This document shows positions 7,253 through 16,373 of a stretch of DNA of 39,851 bases, in pieces (the first letter of the stretch is position 1; every line of letters starts with the position of its first letter). Origin of the DNA: Sulfuricurvum sp. (lineage in GTDB: Bacteria; Campylobacterota; Campylobacteria; Campylobacterales; Sulfurimonadaceae); the NCBI GenBank assembly GCA_024637215.1, contig JAGXFM010000017.1:1-39851 (forward strand). Direction: 5' to 3'. The position numbers were made by a program, and so were the translations under genes. The notes under the pieces were generated by a model. The model saw nothing but the letters and a program-made list of their open reading frames with translations. It was not told the origin of the DNA and did no database searches.

Positions 7253-8370
7253 ACTCTCTCGAACTTAAAGACCTGTATGACGGATTTCGGGATGCCAGAA
7301 CCATAAAAGCCTACGCAAAAATGATCGCAAAAGAGGCTCAAAAACTTCCACGCCCTATTAACATTATGGAGGTATGCGGCGGACATACTCACACCATTAT
7401 GAAATACGGCATTTTGCAGCTGCTCCCCTCCAACATCCATTTCGTCCACGGCCCGGGATGTCCCGTGTGCATAATGCCCAAAGAGCGGATCGACCATGCC
7501 TATGTGTTAAGTATGCAAGAGAGCGTCATTTTGGTGACGCTGGGCGATATGATCAAAGTCCCCGGAAGCAACGGAAGTTTGCAAGATGCACGGAGCAAGG
7601 GTGCGGATGTCCGTTTCGTCTACTCACCTCTGGATTGTCTCAAGATCGCACAAGAGAACCCTGATAAAAAAGTTATTTTCTTTGCCATAGGTTTTGAGAC
7701 GACGACTCCTATGACGGCGGCACTTTTGGACACGGTGATAAAGCAGGATGTAAAAAATATCTTCTTGCACGTCAACCACGTTACGGTGCCCGAACCGATG
7801 CGCGCTCTGATCAGCGACGAGGCGTGCATCATCGATGCGTTTTTGGGGCCTTCTCACGTTAGTGTTATCAGTGGAAGCAAAATTTACGAAGAATTCCCGC
7901 GAGACTGGGGAAAACCCATTGTCGTCAGCGGGTTTGAACCGGTAGATGTGATGCAGTCGATCAGTATGATCGTCAAACAGTTCATCGAGGGCAGATGCGA
8001 AATGGAAGTGGAGTACAAACGTGCCGTGACGCGTGAGGGGAACCTCAAAGCCCAAGCGTTAAATGATAAATACTTCCATAAAGTGGACTTTCGCTGGCGC
8101 GGTTTGGGTGACATTCCGCAAAGCGGCCTTGGTTTGCGAGACGAGTATGATCGCTACAACGCCGAGAAGATTTACGATGCTATTCTCCCTAAAGAGGAGA
8201 TCGACGATCACAAACTCTGCATTTGCGGTGATATCCTAAAAGGGAAAGCCTCCCCGCCGCAGTGCTCCATCTTCGGCACCGCGTGTAAACCGACGACTCC
8301 TGTGGGAAGCTGTATGGTGAGTTCTGAGGGGGCGTGTTCGGCGTATTATAAATATGGGAATTTGGTATGA
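7249..8370 (+). CDS. hypD: HypD, iron-sulfur scaffold for Fe(CN)2CO assembly
   Basis: This 373-residue HypD carries all the conserved cysteine motifs: VCGGHTHTIMKYG and GPGCPVCIMP near the N terminus (active-site and redox cysteines), and a C-terminal cluster CICGDILKGK...PPQCSIFGTACKP...GSCMVSSEGACSAYY that binds the [4Fe-4S] cluster. HypD with HypC receives cyanide from HypE and assembles the Fe(CN)2CO group. Length and motif order match the family, and nothing looks damaged. It overlaps hypC and hypE by four bases each (ATGA), so the three proteins of the complex are translated together. Confidence 0.97.
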   Translation: MNSLELKDLYDGFRDARTIKAYAKMIAKEAQKLPRPINIMEVCGGHTHTIMKYGILQLLPSNIHFVHGPGCPVCIMPKERIDHAYVLSMQESVILVTLGDMIKVPGSNGSLQDARSKGADVRFVYSPLDCLKIAQENPDKKVIFFAIGFETTTPMTAALLDTVIKQDVKNIFLHVNHVTVPEPMRALISDEACIIDAFLGPSHVSVISGSKIYEEFPRDWGKPIVVSGFEPVDVMQSISMIVKQFIEGRCEMEVEYKRAVTREGNLKAQALNDKYFHKVDFRWRGLGDIPQSGLGLRDEYDRYNAEKIYDAILPKEEIDDHKLCICGDILKGKASPPQCSIFGTACKPTTPVGSCMVSSEGACSAYYKYGNLV

Positions 8371-9359
8371 CGAAAACAATTACATTAGCCCAAGGCAACG
8401 GCGGCGAAGAGAACAACGAACTGATTAAAAAGGTATTTTACAAAGCCTTTAAAAACGAGATATTGGAACGAAGCGAAGATGCGGCGGTGATCGGGAATCT
8501 GGCGATGAGTACCGACAGTTTTACGGTGAGTCCCCTCTTTTTTGCGGGGGCGGACATCGGTAAGCTTGCGGTGTGCGGTACGTGTAACGACCTTGCGATG
8601 ATGGGGGCACAGCCCAAATATCTCACTTGCAGTGTCATCATCGAAGAGGGGTTTGAGGTTGAATCACTGGAGCGGATCGTCGAGAGTATGCGAAGCGAGT
8701 TAGCGATCAACGGTGCGGTGGTCGTGAGTGGTGATACCAAGGTGGTGCCGAAGGGGAGCGTGGATAAGATATTTATCAACACTACAGGGCTCGGTGAGAT
8801 CGTTCAAGCGGGGATCAGCTCGAATAACGTGAGCGAAGAGGATGTGATCCTCATCAACCGCGACATCGGGTGTCACGGAGCAACGATCTTCGCCGCGCGT
8901 GAGGGGATGGAGATGAGCAGTACCCTCAAAAGTGACTGTAACTCGCTCTATCCGCAGGTGAAAGCTCTCATGGATGCAGGGGTGCGAATCACGGCGATGC
9001 GCGATGCGACGCGCGGAGGGGTTGCGGCGGTGCTTAATGAGTGGGCGAGACAATCGAACGTCTGTATCGAGGTCGAAGAAGCAAAAATCCCCGTGAGTGA
9101 TGAGGTCAAAGGGATTTGTGAGATGCTGGGATTCGAAGCGACGGCATTGGCGAACGAGGGGACGTTTGTATTGGCGATCCAAAAAGATTACGCGATTCAA
9201 GCCTTAGAGATACTAAAGGGTTTCGAGGTGTGTGCGATGGCTTCAGTGGTGGGAGAAGTGACCCAAAAGTATCCACAAAAAGTGATATTGAAAAGCCCGT
9301 GGGGGACGTCACGATTTTTAGAGACCCCTAACGGCGAATTACTACCGAGGATCTGCTAA
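8367..9359 (+). CDS. hypE: HypE, carbamoyl dehydratase supplying the cyanide ligand
   Basis: This 330-residue protein of the PurM/HypE fold ends in PRIC, the diagnostic C terminus whose terminal cysteine is carbamoylated by HypF and dehydrated with ATP to a thiocyanate. The N-terminal glycine-rich segment (AQGNGGEENNELI) and the ATP-binding regions (STDSFTVSP, VCGTCNDLAMMGA, DATRGGV) are in their usual order. It donates CN to the iron held by HypC-HypD. It overlaps hypD by four bases and hypA by one (TAATG). Confidence 0.97.
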   Translation: MTKTITLAQGNGGEENNELIKKVFYKAFKNEILERSEDAAVIGNLAMSTDSFTVSPLFFAGADIGKLAVCGTCNDLAMMGAQPKYLTCSVIIEEGFEVESLERIVESMRSELAINGAVVVSGDTKVVPKGSVDKIFINTTGLGEIVQAGISSNNVSEEDVILINRDIGCHGATIFAAREGMEMSSTLKSDCNSLYPQVKALMDAGVRITAMRDATRGGVAAVLNEWARQSNVCIEVEEAKIPVSDEVKGICEMLGFEATALANEGTFVLAIQKDYAIQALEILKGFEVCAMASVVGEVTQKYPQKVILKSPWGTSRFLETPNGELLPRIC

Positions 9360-9700
9360 TGCATGAGTATTCGATAGTACAGGCATTGTTGACTCAGTGC
9401 GAAGATATCGCAAAAGAGAACGAAGCCGAATCGGTGACAAAAATCATCGTAAAGATCGGAAAAATGTCAGGCGTTGAACCCCATCTGCTCGAAATTGCGT
9501 TTAATACGTTCAAAGAGAAGACGGTTTGTGACGGGGCTGATTTTGTGTTGAATATTCAGCCTCTGGTGATCGAGTGTAAAGGGTGCGGGGTGCAGACAAC
9601 GTTGGAAAAGATTTATTACAAATGCCCCGCGTGTGAGAGTTTGGATGTCAAAGTGATAGACGGTGAAGATATGTTTTTAATGTCGTTAGAGATGGAGTAG
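9359..9700 (+). CDS. hypA: HypA, nickel metallochaperone
   Basis: This 113-residue HypA begins MHEYSIVQ, with the N-terminal Met-His-Glu that supplies the nickel ligands, and carries the structural zinc site as two CxxC pairs (CKGC and CPAC, about residues 62-80). It works with HypB in nickel insertion into NiFe-hydrogenase. In some Campylobacterota HypA also serves urease, but no urease gene is visible here. The ATG overlaps the hypE stop. It is the last recognisable hyp gene; a DUF695-type gene follows after three bases. Confidence 0.96.
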   Translation: MHEYSIVQALLTQCEDIAKENEAESVTKIIVKIGKMSGVEPHLLEIAFNTFKEKTVCDGADFVLNIQPLVIECKGCGVQTTLEKIYYKCPACESLDVKVIDGEDMFLMSLEME

Positions 9701-9703
9701 GGT

Positions 9704-10453
9704 ATGCAAGAGTATTGGGAATTATATATGAAAACCATCGATGGTGCTATTGCCTCGGTTTTGGTAAACGTCGGAATTTCGGTGGAGTTGCCGAGTGAAG
9801 ATAAATTTATTGTGGGTTTTATCAAGTTAAAAATGAAATTTCCGAACGATAAAGGGTTGATTAGCGAAGATGAAGAGGCGCAACTCTCTTTTATTGAAGA
9901 TAAAATCGAGATGGAGTCATTACGTTATCGCGTCGGGAATTATGTTGGCAAGATCGTCTCCAATGGAGATATAACCTTTATTTACTATCTTAAACACGAT
10001 TTTGAATGGCCGGATGCAGTTAAAGCGGCGATGGGGGCATTTCCTGATTATGGTTACGAATACGGCTCAAAACCCGACAGCGAATGGGAGGTATATCACA
10101 AACTTTTGTTTCCAACCCCTATTGAGTGGCAAATTATCCAAAATCATAAAGTGTGCGATCATTTAAAAACGCAGGGAGATTCGCTTCACCTCCCACGTGC
10201 GATTGAGCATAAAGCCTATTTTGAGACAACGGAAAAACGCTCTGAGTTTATCGACGCAATCGAGACGGAGGGATTCAAGGTCAAAGATCTTATGGATGCC
10301 AATGAAAATACCCCCATGGTTGGGCTTAGTTTCTATCGGCAGGACAAACCTTTTTACTACGATATTGATACGTTAACACTCCATTTGATTAATCTCTCTA
10401 TCCAATTCGGGGGCGCATATGACGGCTGGGAAACGAGTATTGTAAAAATTTAG
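9704..10453 (+). CDS. DUF695 plus RraB-like domain protein in the hyp operon
   Basis: This 249-residue soluble protein has no signal peptide. The first ~130 residues resemble DUF695 (start MQEYWELYMKTIDGAIASVLVN, with LKHDFEWPDA), and the rest resembles the RraB/DUF1260 fold, with FPTPIEWQ, EHKAYF, the FIDAIETEGF segment and the ending YDGWETSIV. RraB in E. coli inhibits RNase E, but DUF695-RraB fusions have no established function and I do not assign one. It begins three bases after hypA, so it is probably cotranscribed with the hydrogenase maturation genes, though it could be a chance passenger. Domain calls are from memory of the family pattern. Confidence 0.7.
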   Translation: MQEYWELYMKTIDGAIASVLVNVGISVELPSEDKFIVGFIKLKMKFPNDKGLISEDEEAQLSFIEDKIEMESLRYRVGNYVGKIVSNGDITFIYYLKHDFEWPDAVKAAMGAFPDYGYEYGSKPDSEWEVYHKLLFPTPIEWQIIQNHKVCDHLKTQGDSLHLPRAIEHKAYFETTEKRSEFIDAIETEGFKVKDLMDANENTPMVGLSFYRQDKPFYYDIDTLTLHLINLSIQFGGAYDGWETSIVKI

Positions 10454-10556
10454 ACGGGATTTACTGAAAACTCATTCACTTTTAAGAAAGTTTAATCTAT
10501 TCACGGTGATAATAAGGGTATTAACGTCTCACATAATTATCAAAAGGAGTAAATAC

Positions 10557-11987
10557 ATGAGTCCAGAGGAAATCGTGAAAAAAATCGAAGAGAATAAAGG
10601 GCTTTCCCGTCGTGACGCATTAAGAATGATGGCACTCTCACCGATAGCCGCATCGGTACTTGCAGGCTCTGCCGCTCCAACAGCCGCACACGCATCCGCT
10701 TCCAACGCAGTGGGCAAAATAGTGATCGTCGGAGGGGGATCGGGTGCATTGATGGTGCTTGCCCGTTTGCGTCGAGCCCTTGCTAACCCCGATATTACGA
10801 TTATTGCTCCCAATGAGAAACATGTTTATCAGCCGGGTCAGATTTTTGTCGCGGCGGGTGAATACGCACCTGAGGATATTATCTTCGACAATACGGGATA
10901 CATCGGTGATGATGTGACGTGGATCAAAGATGAAGTCACGACGTTTGATCCGGACAATAATAAAGTAACGACGAAAAAAGGGACGGTCGTAGAGTATGAT
11001 TATCTCGTTGTGGCAACAGGGATGCAATACCATTACGAAAAGATCGCGGGATTAACCCCTGATATGCTCGGAAAAGATGGGATCTCATGTGTGTATCACA
11101 GTGACTTGGCTGCAGGAACTGCAGAGGGAGGAACCCTAACGCATGAGTGGTTCAAAGCCGTCAAAGAGGCATCTAAGACATCGAAACCGCGTGTATTGTG
11201 TACCCAACCCTCCACTCCGATCAAATGCGGCGGAGCACCGCAAAAAATTCTCTATCTGTGTGATGATTATCTCAAACGCGACAACCTTACCGCTGATTTT
11301 ATCTTTGCATCAGCAGGAGAGAAACTGTTTGCAATTCCTGAGATTGAGGCGTCACTCGCAACTGCCCAAAAAAGATACGGAAATATCACTAATAAATTCG
11401 GACATGATTTGATTGCGATCGATGCAGAGAAAAAAATAGCGACATTTTTGCATAAATATGAAGTCCAAGGGGAATACGACAAAGATCTCGAAGAGTACGA
11501 TGTGATCGAAAAAGAAGATGAAGTCAAAATTGAGTACGACTTTATCCATCTTGTCCCTCCGATGGCGGCAGTGGATGCGGTAGCTAACTCAACGCTCGGA
11601 TGGCAAAAAGGCTCAGCACAAGGGTGGCTTGAAGTTGACCGTGAGAGCCTTCAGCATCGTCGCTACAAAAATGTCTTCGGAATCGGAGACGTGTGCGGTA
11701 TCCCTATCGGAAAAACGGGGGGAAGTGCCCGCCATCACGGGCCGATTGTCGTGGGTAATTTGATTTCGGTAATGGAGAAAAAAGAGCCGACTCTTAAATT
11801 TGACGGATATACGGTGTGTCCTTTGAAAACGGCATATGGCGAAATCGTTATGGCAGAGTTCAATTATGACGGTTTAGCCCCCTCTTTTCCACTTGATCCG
11901 GCGAAACCAAGATGGATTTGGTGGGCATTCGATTTGTATATGCTGCAGCCTATGTACCGTTATTTGATGCTCAATGGATTAATGTAA
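10557..11987 (+). CDS. Tat-exported sulfide:quinone-oxidoreductase-like flavoprotein
   Basis: The ATG at 10557 is chosen because AAAAGGAG precedes it at good spacing and a Tat signal follows: SRRDALRMM (R18-R19) with a hydrophobic stretch and Ala-rich cleavage region to about residue 50. The mature protein has an FAD Rossmann motif (IVIVGGGSGA), then ISCVYH, PIKCGGAPQK and GIGDVCGIP. The three cysteines sit where SQR-family enzymes carry theirs, and K-C-x-G-A-P-Q-K is typical of SQR. The C terminus (LYMLQPMYRYLML) is amphipathic and could attach to the membrane. Likely role: oxidation of sulfide or a persulfide on the periplasmic side with electrons to quinone. Flavocytochrome-c-like sulfide dehydrogenase is an alternative, but no cytochrome partner is adjacent. 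An upstream in-frame ATG at 10506 lacks a ribosome site. Confidence 0.85.
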   Translation: MSPEEIVKKIEENKGLSRRDALRMMALSPIAASVLAGSAAPTAAHASASNAVGKIVIVGGGSGALMVLARLRRALANPDITIIAPNEKHVYQPGQIFVAAGEYAPEDIIFDNTGYIGDDVTWIKDEVTTFDPDNNKVTTKKGTVVEYDYLVVATGMQYHYEKIAGLTPDMLGKDGISCVYHSDLAAGTAEGGTLTHEWFKAVKEASKTSKPRVLCTQPSTPIKCGGAPQKILYLCDDYLKRDNLTADFIFASAGEKLFAIPEIEASLATAQKRYGNITNKFGHDLIAIDAEKKIATFLHKYEVQGEYDKDLEEYDVIEKEDEVKIEYDFIHLVPPMAAVDAVANSTLGWQKGSAQGWLEVDRESLQHRRYKNVFGIGDVCGIPIGKTGGSARHHGPIVVGNLISVMEKKEPTLKFDGYTVCPLKTAYGEIVMAEFNYDGLAPSFPLDPAKPRWIWWAFDLYMLQPMYRYLMLNGLM

Positions 11988-12074
11988 GCGATAAATGTTA
12001 CAAAAATGTTACATTAATACCCACTTGAAATGAAATTGATGAAAAAACTATAACTTTTTACAATAATTTTACAC

Positions 12075-12093
12075 TTTGGTATGCTGTATGCAT
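12075..12093 (+). promoter_or_regulatory. Candidate sigma-54 promoter upstream of the taxis genes
   Basis: The sequence reads TTTGGTATG, four bases, ATGCA, with GG (12078-12079) and GC (12090-12091) separated by exactly ten bases as the -24/-12 element requires. It lies about 50 bases before the start codon of the PAS gene. Two C-to-T differences in the -24 box and A for T in the -12 box weaken the match. RpoN control is common for motility genes in Campylobacterota. Confidence 0.4.
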
Positions 12094-12139
12094 TAACATC
12101 TACATAGATAATAAAATTATCAAGGGAAGGTGTTAATAC

Positions 12140-12529
12140 ATGGGCAGTGAATACGTGTTAAAGGATACCGATTTCTTGGTATCGCAAACAGATGGCAAGG
12201 GAAAAATCCTTTTTGCCAATGAAGATTTTTGTAAAATCGCGGGATATACACTAGAGGAGTTGATCGGTAAGCCGCACAGTATTGTCCGTCATCCGGATAT
12301 GCCTCGTGCTGCTTTTAAAGATTTATGGGACACGGTTCAAAGCGGTAAAATTTGGACGGGATATGTCAAAAATGCAACCAAAAGCGGTGGCTATTATTGG
12401 GTCTATGCTACGGTGTACCCCAATGTAGGATGTGACAGTAAGGGAGATTGCGGTTATTTATCTTGTCGTCGAAAACCCTCTTCGGATGAAATTGCTGAAG
12501 CAGAACGTCTTTACAAGACTATGAGTTAA
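12140..12529 (+). CDS. cetB: PAS-domain redox sensor, CetB-like half of a split energy-taxis receptor
   Basis: This 129-residue cytoplasmic protein is made almost entirely of one Aer-type PAS domain: [28 protein letters not shown], the signature [17 protein letters not shown] and [18 protein letters not shown]. Aer-like PAS domains bind FAD and report cellular redox state. It has no output domain. The next gene encodes a membrane-anchored signalling domain without a sensor, so the two together reproduce Aer, as with CetB and CetA of Campylobacter jejuni. A good ribosome site (GGGAAGG) lies upstream. The gene name is given by analogy. Confidence 0.8.
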   Translation: MGSEYVLKDTDFLVSQTDGKGKILFANEDFCKIAGYTLEELIGKPHSIVRHPDMPRAAFKDLWDTVQSGKIWTGYVKNATKSGGYYWVYATVYPNVGCDSKGDCGYLSCRRKPSSDEIAEAERLYKTMS

Positions 12530-12539
12530 GGACGTGAAG

Positions 12540-13649
12540 ATGAATAATTCAGTAAAAATAGCAATTCTAGTCGTAGTAGGAGTGGTTGGAACCTTAATCG
12601 GAGTGATCACACAAAGCATCGGTGCTTTAATCGGTGTGATAATCACCAGTATTTTCGTTTCTATGTGGCTGATTGTCAGTTCAAACACGTCAGACGATAG
12701 CGTTCAAAAAAATTTAGATGACTTTTTGCTTCTGATGCAGTTTAAACGTAATCGTCTTCCAAAATTGGAAGCGGAACCCGGAAGTACAGGCGATAAAATC
12801 AATATATTGGCAAAGGCTCATGAAGAGATGCTTCTTGCCGATACCTTGGTAGCGGGAGAAATGGTTCTTTTGGCGGATAAAGTGCGACAAGGGCACTACA
12901 TGTGCCGTGTAGCAAGTGATACCAAGACTCCGCACGTTCATTTACTTCGTAAAACGATGAACAGCATGCTTGATGCGACCGAACAGAATATTGACAGTGC
13001 TATTAAAGTCCTTGAAGCATTGGGAGAAGGGAAGTTTGCTACCCGTGCCGAGATTAAAGTCGAGGGTAAAATGGGTCAAATGCTTGAAGAAATCAATGCC
13101 CTTGGTGCTGCGTTACAATCGATGGAACAACAAAATAATGAGGCGAAAGAGATCCTTGATAACAATACCAAGAATCTCAAATCAACCATTGAAGAGTTAC
13201 GATCCACAAAATTCTTAGAACTCAACGGCATGATCAACTCAACCGTAGAACGGATTCAAAGCGTGGCGGGAAAAGAGCATGAGCTCTCCGGAAATCTTCA
13301 AGCCCTTGTCGGAAATGCCCAAGAGACCAAAGCAATTTTGGTCACTATCGGGGATATCGCCGATCAAACCAATCTTTTAGCCCTCAATGCCGCTATTGAA
13401 GCGGCACGCGCCGGAGAACACGGTCGCGGTTTTGCGGTTGTTGCGGATGAGGTTCGCAAACTTGCCGAACGTACCCAAAAAAGTCTTGCTGAAATCTCCG
13501 CAACGATCAATGTTTTGATCCAAGCGATCAACGATAACAGCGAATCGTTACATCAGAATATGGATGAAATGATGGATCTAACCCACTACGTCGGAACCGT
13601 AGATCAAAAAATGGATGAACTTCTCGTCTCAATGGATGCCATGAGTTGA
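12540..13649 (+). CDS. cetA: Methyl-accepting chemotaxis-type signalling protein, CetA-like
   Basis: With ATG at 12540 (AAGGA seven bases upstream; the GTG at 12534 is too close to it) the protein has 369 residues. Two hydrophobic helices (about 5-45) are separated by only a few residues, so there is no periplasmic sensor. A HAMP-like linker and a C-terminal MCP domain follow, with the kinase-control hairpin [38 protein letters not shown]. No CheR/CheB tether is visible at the C terminus. It should pair with the upstream PAS protein to signal to CheA-CheW as in CetA/CetB energy taxis. The downstream coiled coil is shorter than in most MCPs. Confidence 0.83.
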   Translation: MNNSVKIAILVVVGVVGTLIGVITQSIGALIGVIITSIFVSMWLIVSSNTSDDSVQKNLDDFLLLMQFKRNRLPKLEAEPGSTGDKINILAKAHEEMLLADTLVAGEMVLLADKVRQGHYMCRVASDTKTPHVHLLRKTMNSMLDATEQNIDSAIKVLEALGEGKFATRAEIKVEGKMGQMLEEINALGAALQSMEQQNNEAKEILDNNTKNLKSTIEELRSTKFLELNGMINSTVERIQSVAGKEHELSGNLQALVGNAQETKAILVTIGDIADQTNLLALNAAIEAARAGEHGRGFAVVADEVRKLAERTQKSLAEISATINVLIQAINDNSESLHQNMDEMMDLTHYVGTVDQKMDELLVSMDAMS

Positions 13650-13714
13650 TGAAGTAGCACCTAATGTATAAGGGAATTTGAGTATTATTTCAAAAAAAAT
13701 GAGACGGGTATACT

Positions 13715-16336
13715 ATGCAAGAACATACAACAATCTATTTTAAAGAGTATACTCCAAGCCCCTATACGGTGGATACATGTTCATTGGAATTTATAATCGA
13801 AGAGGCTTCGACGCGGGTTGAAAATATCATGGAGATCCGCCGTCAAGATCCCAATGCTAAAGTCTTGCATTTGAATGGAGAGATGCTTGATTTAGAGTTA
13901 CTATGGGTAAATGACATTCTCTATTCAGAAGATATGTATACGAAAGAAGAGGATGCATTGATCCTTCCGCTGGATTGCGATTATGCACGTATTCGTATTA
14001 TCAATCGTATCTATCCCGATCAAAATACCGCATTAGAAGGGCTCTATCGCTCAGGAGGAATTTGGTGTACCCAAAATGAGCCTGAAGGATTTCGTCGTAT
14101 CACTTACTTTATTGATCGTCCTGACGTGATGAGCACGTTTACGACGAAAATTATTGCCTCTAAAGAGAGATGTCCCATCCTTCTTAGCAATGGAAATCTT
14201 CGCGGTACGGCGACACTGGATAACGGCAAGCATTTGGCGGTATGGGAAGATCCGATCCCGAAACCGTGCTATCTTTTTGCTCTCGTCGCGGGAGATTTAG
14301 GTTCGATAACCGATACGTTTACCACGATGAGCGGTAAAAAGGTCGATTTGGCAATTTATTGTGATCGCGGTAATGAGGAGAAATGTCACCATGCGATGCG
14401 CTCACTTAAAAAGTCAATGGAATGGGATGAAAACGAATACGGACGTGAATACGATTTAGAGGTTTACAATATCGTAGCGGTAGAGAGTTTCAACATGGGG
14501 GCCATGGAGAATAAAGGGCTGAATATTTTTAATTCCCATTATGTTCTTGCCGATGAAGAGACGGCGACGGACAGTGATTTTATGGGGATTGAGAGTGTTA
14601 TTGCGCATGAGTATTTTCACAACTGGACGGGGAATCGTATCACGTGCCGCAACTGGTTTGAGTTAACGCTCAAAGAGGGGCTGACTGTCTTTAGGGATCA
14701 ATGTTTCAGCGCCGATATGAACTCTCCTCTGACACAGCGTTTGGGAGATGTAAGAGCTTTGCGTGAACGACAGTTTGTCGAAGATGCAGGCCCCACCGCA
14801 CACCCGATCAAACCTGATCATTATATAGAGATCAACAACTTCTATACCGCTACCGTCTACGAAAAAGGTGCCGAAGTGATTCGGATGATGCACACCGTAC
14901 TGGGACGTGAGAAATTCCGCCACGCAATGGATTACTATTTTGAAAAATTTGACGCCCAAGCGGTCGGGACGGAAGAGTTCCTTGAATCGATGCAGTCTCA
15001 AAGTCCTGTTGATCTGACACAGTTTAAACGTTGGTATTCGCAAGAGCGAACACCGACCTTGAAAATTTCGAGTGAATATCGGAGCGGAGCGGCTGAACTC
15101 GTATTGCGTGTGGTTCAAATGATCCCTAAAAATACCAAGAACCAAGAACAGCTCCCGTATGCGATGCCGTTACGATTAGCGCTTCTGGCTGCTGATGGTT
15201 CTGCCTATCCTCTTAAAACCGATGACGTCACCCTCATGCATGAGGATGTCGTATGGTTAGAAAATGAGACACATGAGATCGTTTTTAAAGAGATACCGCA
15301 ACGTCCCTATCTCTCTTTAAATCGCGGCTTCAGTGCTCCGGTGAACGTAGAGTGCAGTGAACTCGATTATCCATTTTTGATGGCCTATGAACGTGATGGA
15401 TTTGTCCGTTTCGAAGCGGCGCACCAATTCGGAATCGAGACCCTTGAAGCTATGATAAACGGTGGTGAGGTGAATGAACGTTACATCGAGAGTTACGGAG
15501 CGGTTTTACAAGATGAAGCGTGCGACGCGATGTTTAAGTCTCAGATTTTAGAACTACCGAGTATTACTACGTTAATGCAGCGTCAAACCATTATCGATGT
15601 AGTATCGATTGTGAAGGCGCAAGAGGAGCTTAAGCGGGTATTGGCAAAACGCTATAGGGGTGTTATTTTAGAGAGGATTGACTCGTTGTATGATCCGACA
15701 AATACAGATATTGACGGACTGAGTATGGGGAAACGCTCCCTTAAAAATCGTCTTTTGGGAATAGTGATGAGTTTGGGCGATAAAAGCGTCAGTGCATTAT
15801 GTGAGAAACACTATTATGAAGCACTCTCTATGAGTGAACGCTTAAGCGCTCTTGATTTACTGGAAAACTATGCTCAGGAGAGAGCCTCAAAAGGGTTAGA
15901 ACATTTTTACACCCTTTATAAACATCAGACGTTGGTGATGAATAAATATTTTGCCCTTTGTGCTTCTTCACGTCGAATCGGAACACTAGAGCGAGTCAGG
16001 GGACTTCAGAGTGATCCGGCATACGATAATAAAGTACCAAATTTAGTGCGCTCACTGATTGGTAGTTTTGCCCGTAACCCTCTTGCTTTTTATGATAACA
16101 GCGGCGAGGGGTTCACTTTTATTGCCGATAAAGTTATTGAGATTGATGCATTAAATCCCCAAATTGCTTCAGGTCTTGCGGGGGCATTTAAAAATTATCC
16201 TAAACTCTCTACGGAGCAAAAAATTCTGATGGGATGTGAATTGGAACGGATTAAAAATCATCCGAACCTTTCCAATAATGTCTATGAAATTATTTCGAAA
16301 ATTTTAGAAGCGTGCAAAAGAGAGAGGCAGAAATAA
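13715..16336 (+). CDS. pepN: Aminopeptidase N (M1 family)
   Basis: This 873-residue M1-family zinc aminopeptidase matches the E. coli PepN length. The exopeptidase motif GAMEN is at residues 262-266, the zinc site HEYFH at 298-302, and the third ligand in LKEGLT at Glu321. It releases N-terminal amino acids from peptides in the cytoplasm and has no signal peptide. The long helical C-terminal domain typical of the bacterial PepN subfamily is intact. It lies alone, 65 bases after the taxis gene, and ends 37 bases before the convergent flavoprotein gene. Confidence 0.96.
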   Translation: MQEHTTIYFKEYTPSPYTVDTCSLEFIIEEASTRVENIMEIRRQDPNAKVLHLNGEMLDLELLWVNDILYSEDMYTKEEDALILPLDCDYARIRIINRIYPDQNTALEGLYRSGGIWCTQNEPEGFRRITYFIDRPDVMSTFTTKIIASKERCPILLSNGNLRGTATLDNGKHLAVWEDPIPKPCYLFALVAGDLGSITDTFTTMSGKKVDLAIYCDRGNEEKCHHAMRSLKKSMEWDENEYGREYDLEVYNIVAVESFNMGAMENKGLNIFNSHYVLADEETATDSDFMGIESVIAHEYFHNWTGNRITCRNWFELTLKEGLTVFRDQCFSADMNSPLTQRLGDVRALRERQFVEDAGPTAHPIKPDHYIEINNFYTATVYEKGAEVIRMMHTVLGREKFRHAMDYYFEKFDAQAVGTEEFLESMQSQSPVDLTQFKRWYSQERTPTLKISSEYRSGAAELVLRVVQMIPKNTKNQEQLPYAMPLRLALLAADGSAYPLKTDDVTLMHEDVVWLENETHEIVFKEIPQRPYLSLNRGFSAPVNVECSELDYPFLMAYERDGFVRFEAAHQFGIETLEAMINGGEVNERYIESYGAVLQDEACDAMFKSQILELPSITTLMQRQTIIDVVSIVKAQEELKRVLAKRYRGVILERIDSLYDPTNTDIDGLSMGKRSLKNRLLGIVMSLGDKSVSALCEKHYYEALSMSERLSALDLLENYAQERASKGLEHFYTLYKHQTLVMNKYFALCASSRRIGTLERVRGLQSDPAYDNKVPNLVRSLIGSFARNPLAFYDNSGEGFTFIADKVIEIDALNPQIASGLAGAFKNYPKLSTEQKILMGCELERIKNHPNLSNNVYEIISKILEACKRERQK

Positions 16337-16373
16337 GATTGAAATATTCTGAGATATTGAGCTACTGATTCGA

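Noticed and set aside
7374-9312. Long opposite-strand frames across hypD and hypE
   Set aside because: They are shadows of the hyp genes with atypical composition, no ribosome sites and no recognisable domains.
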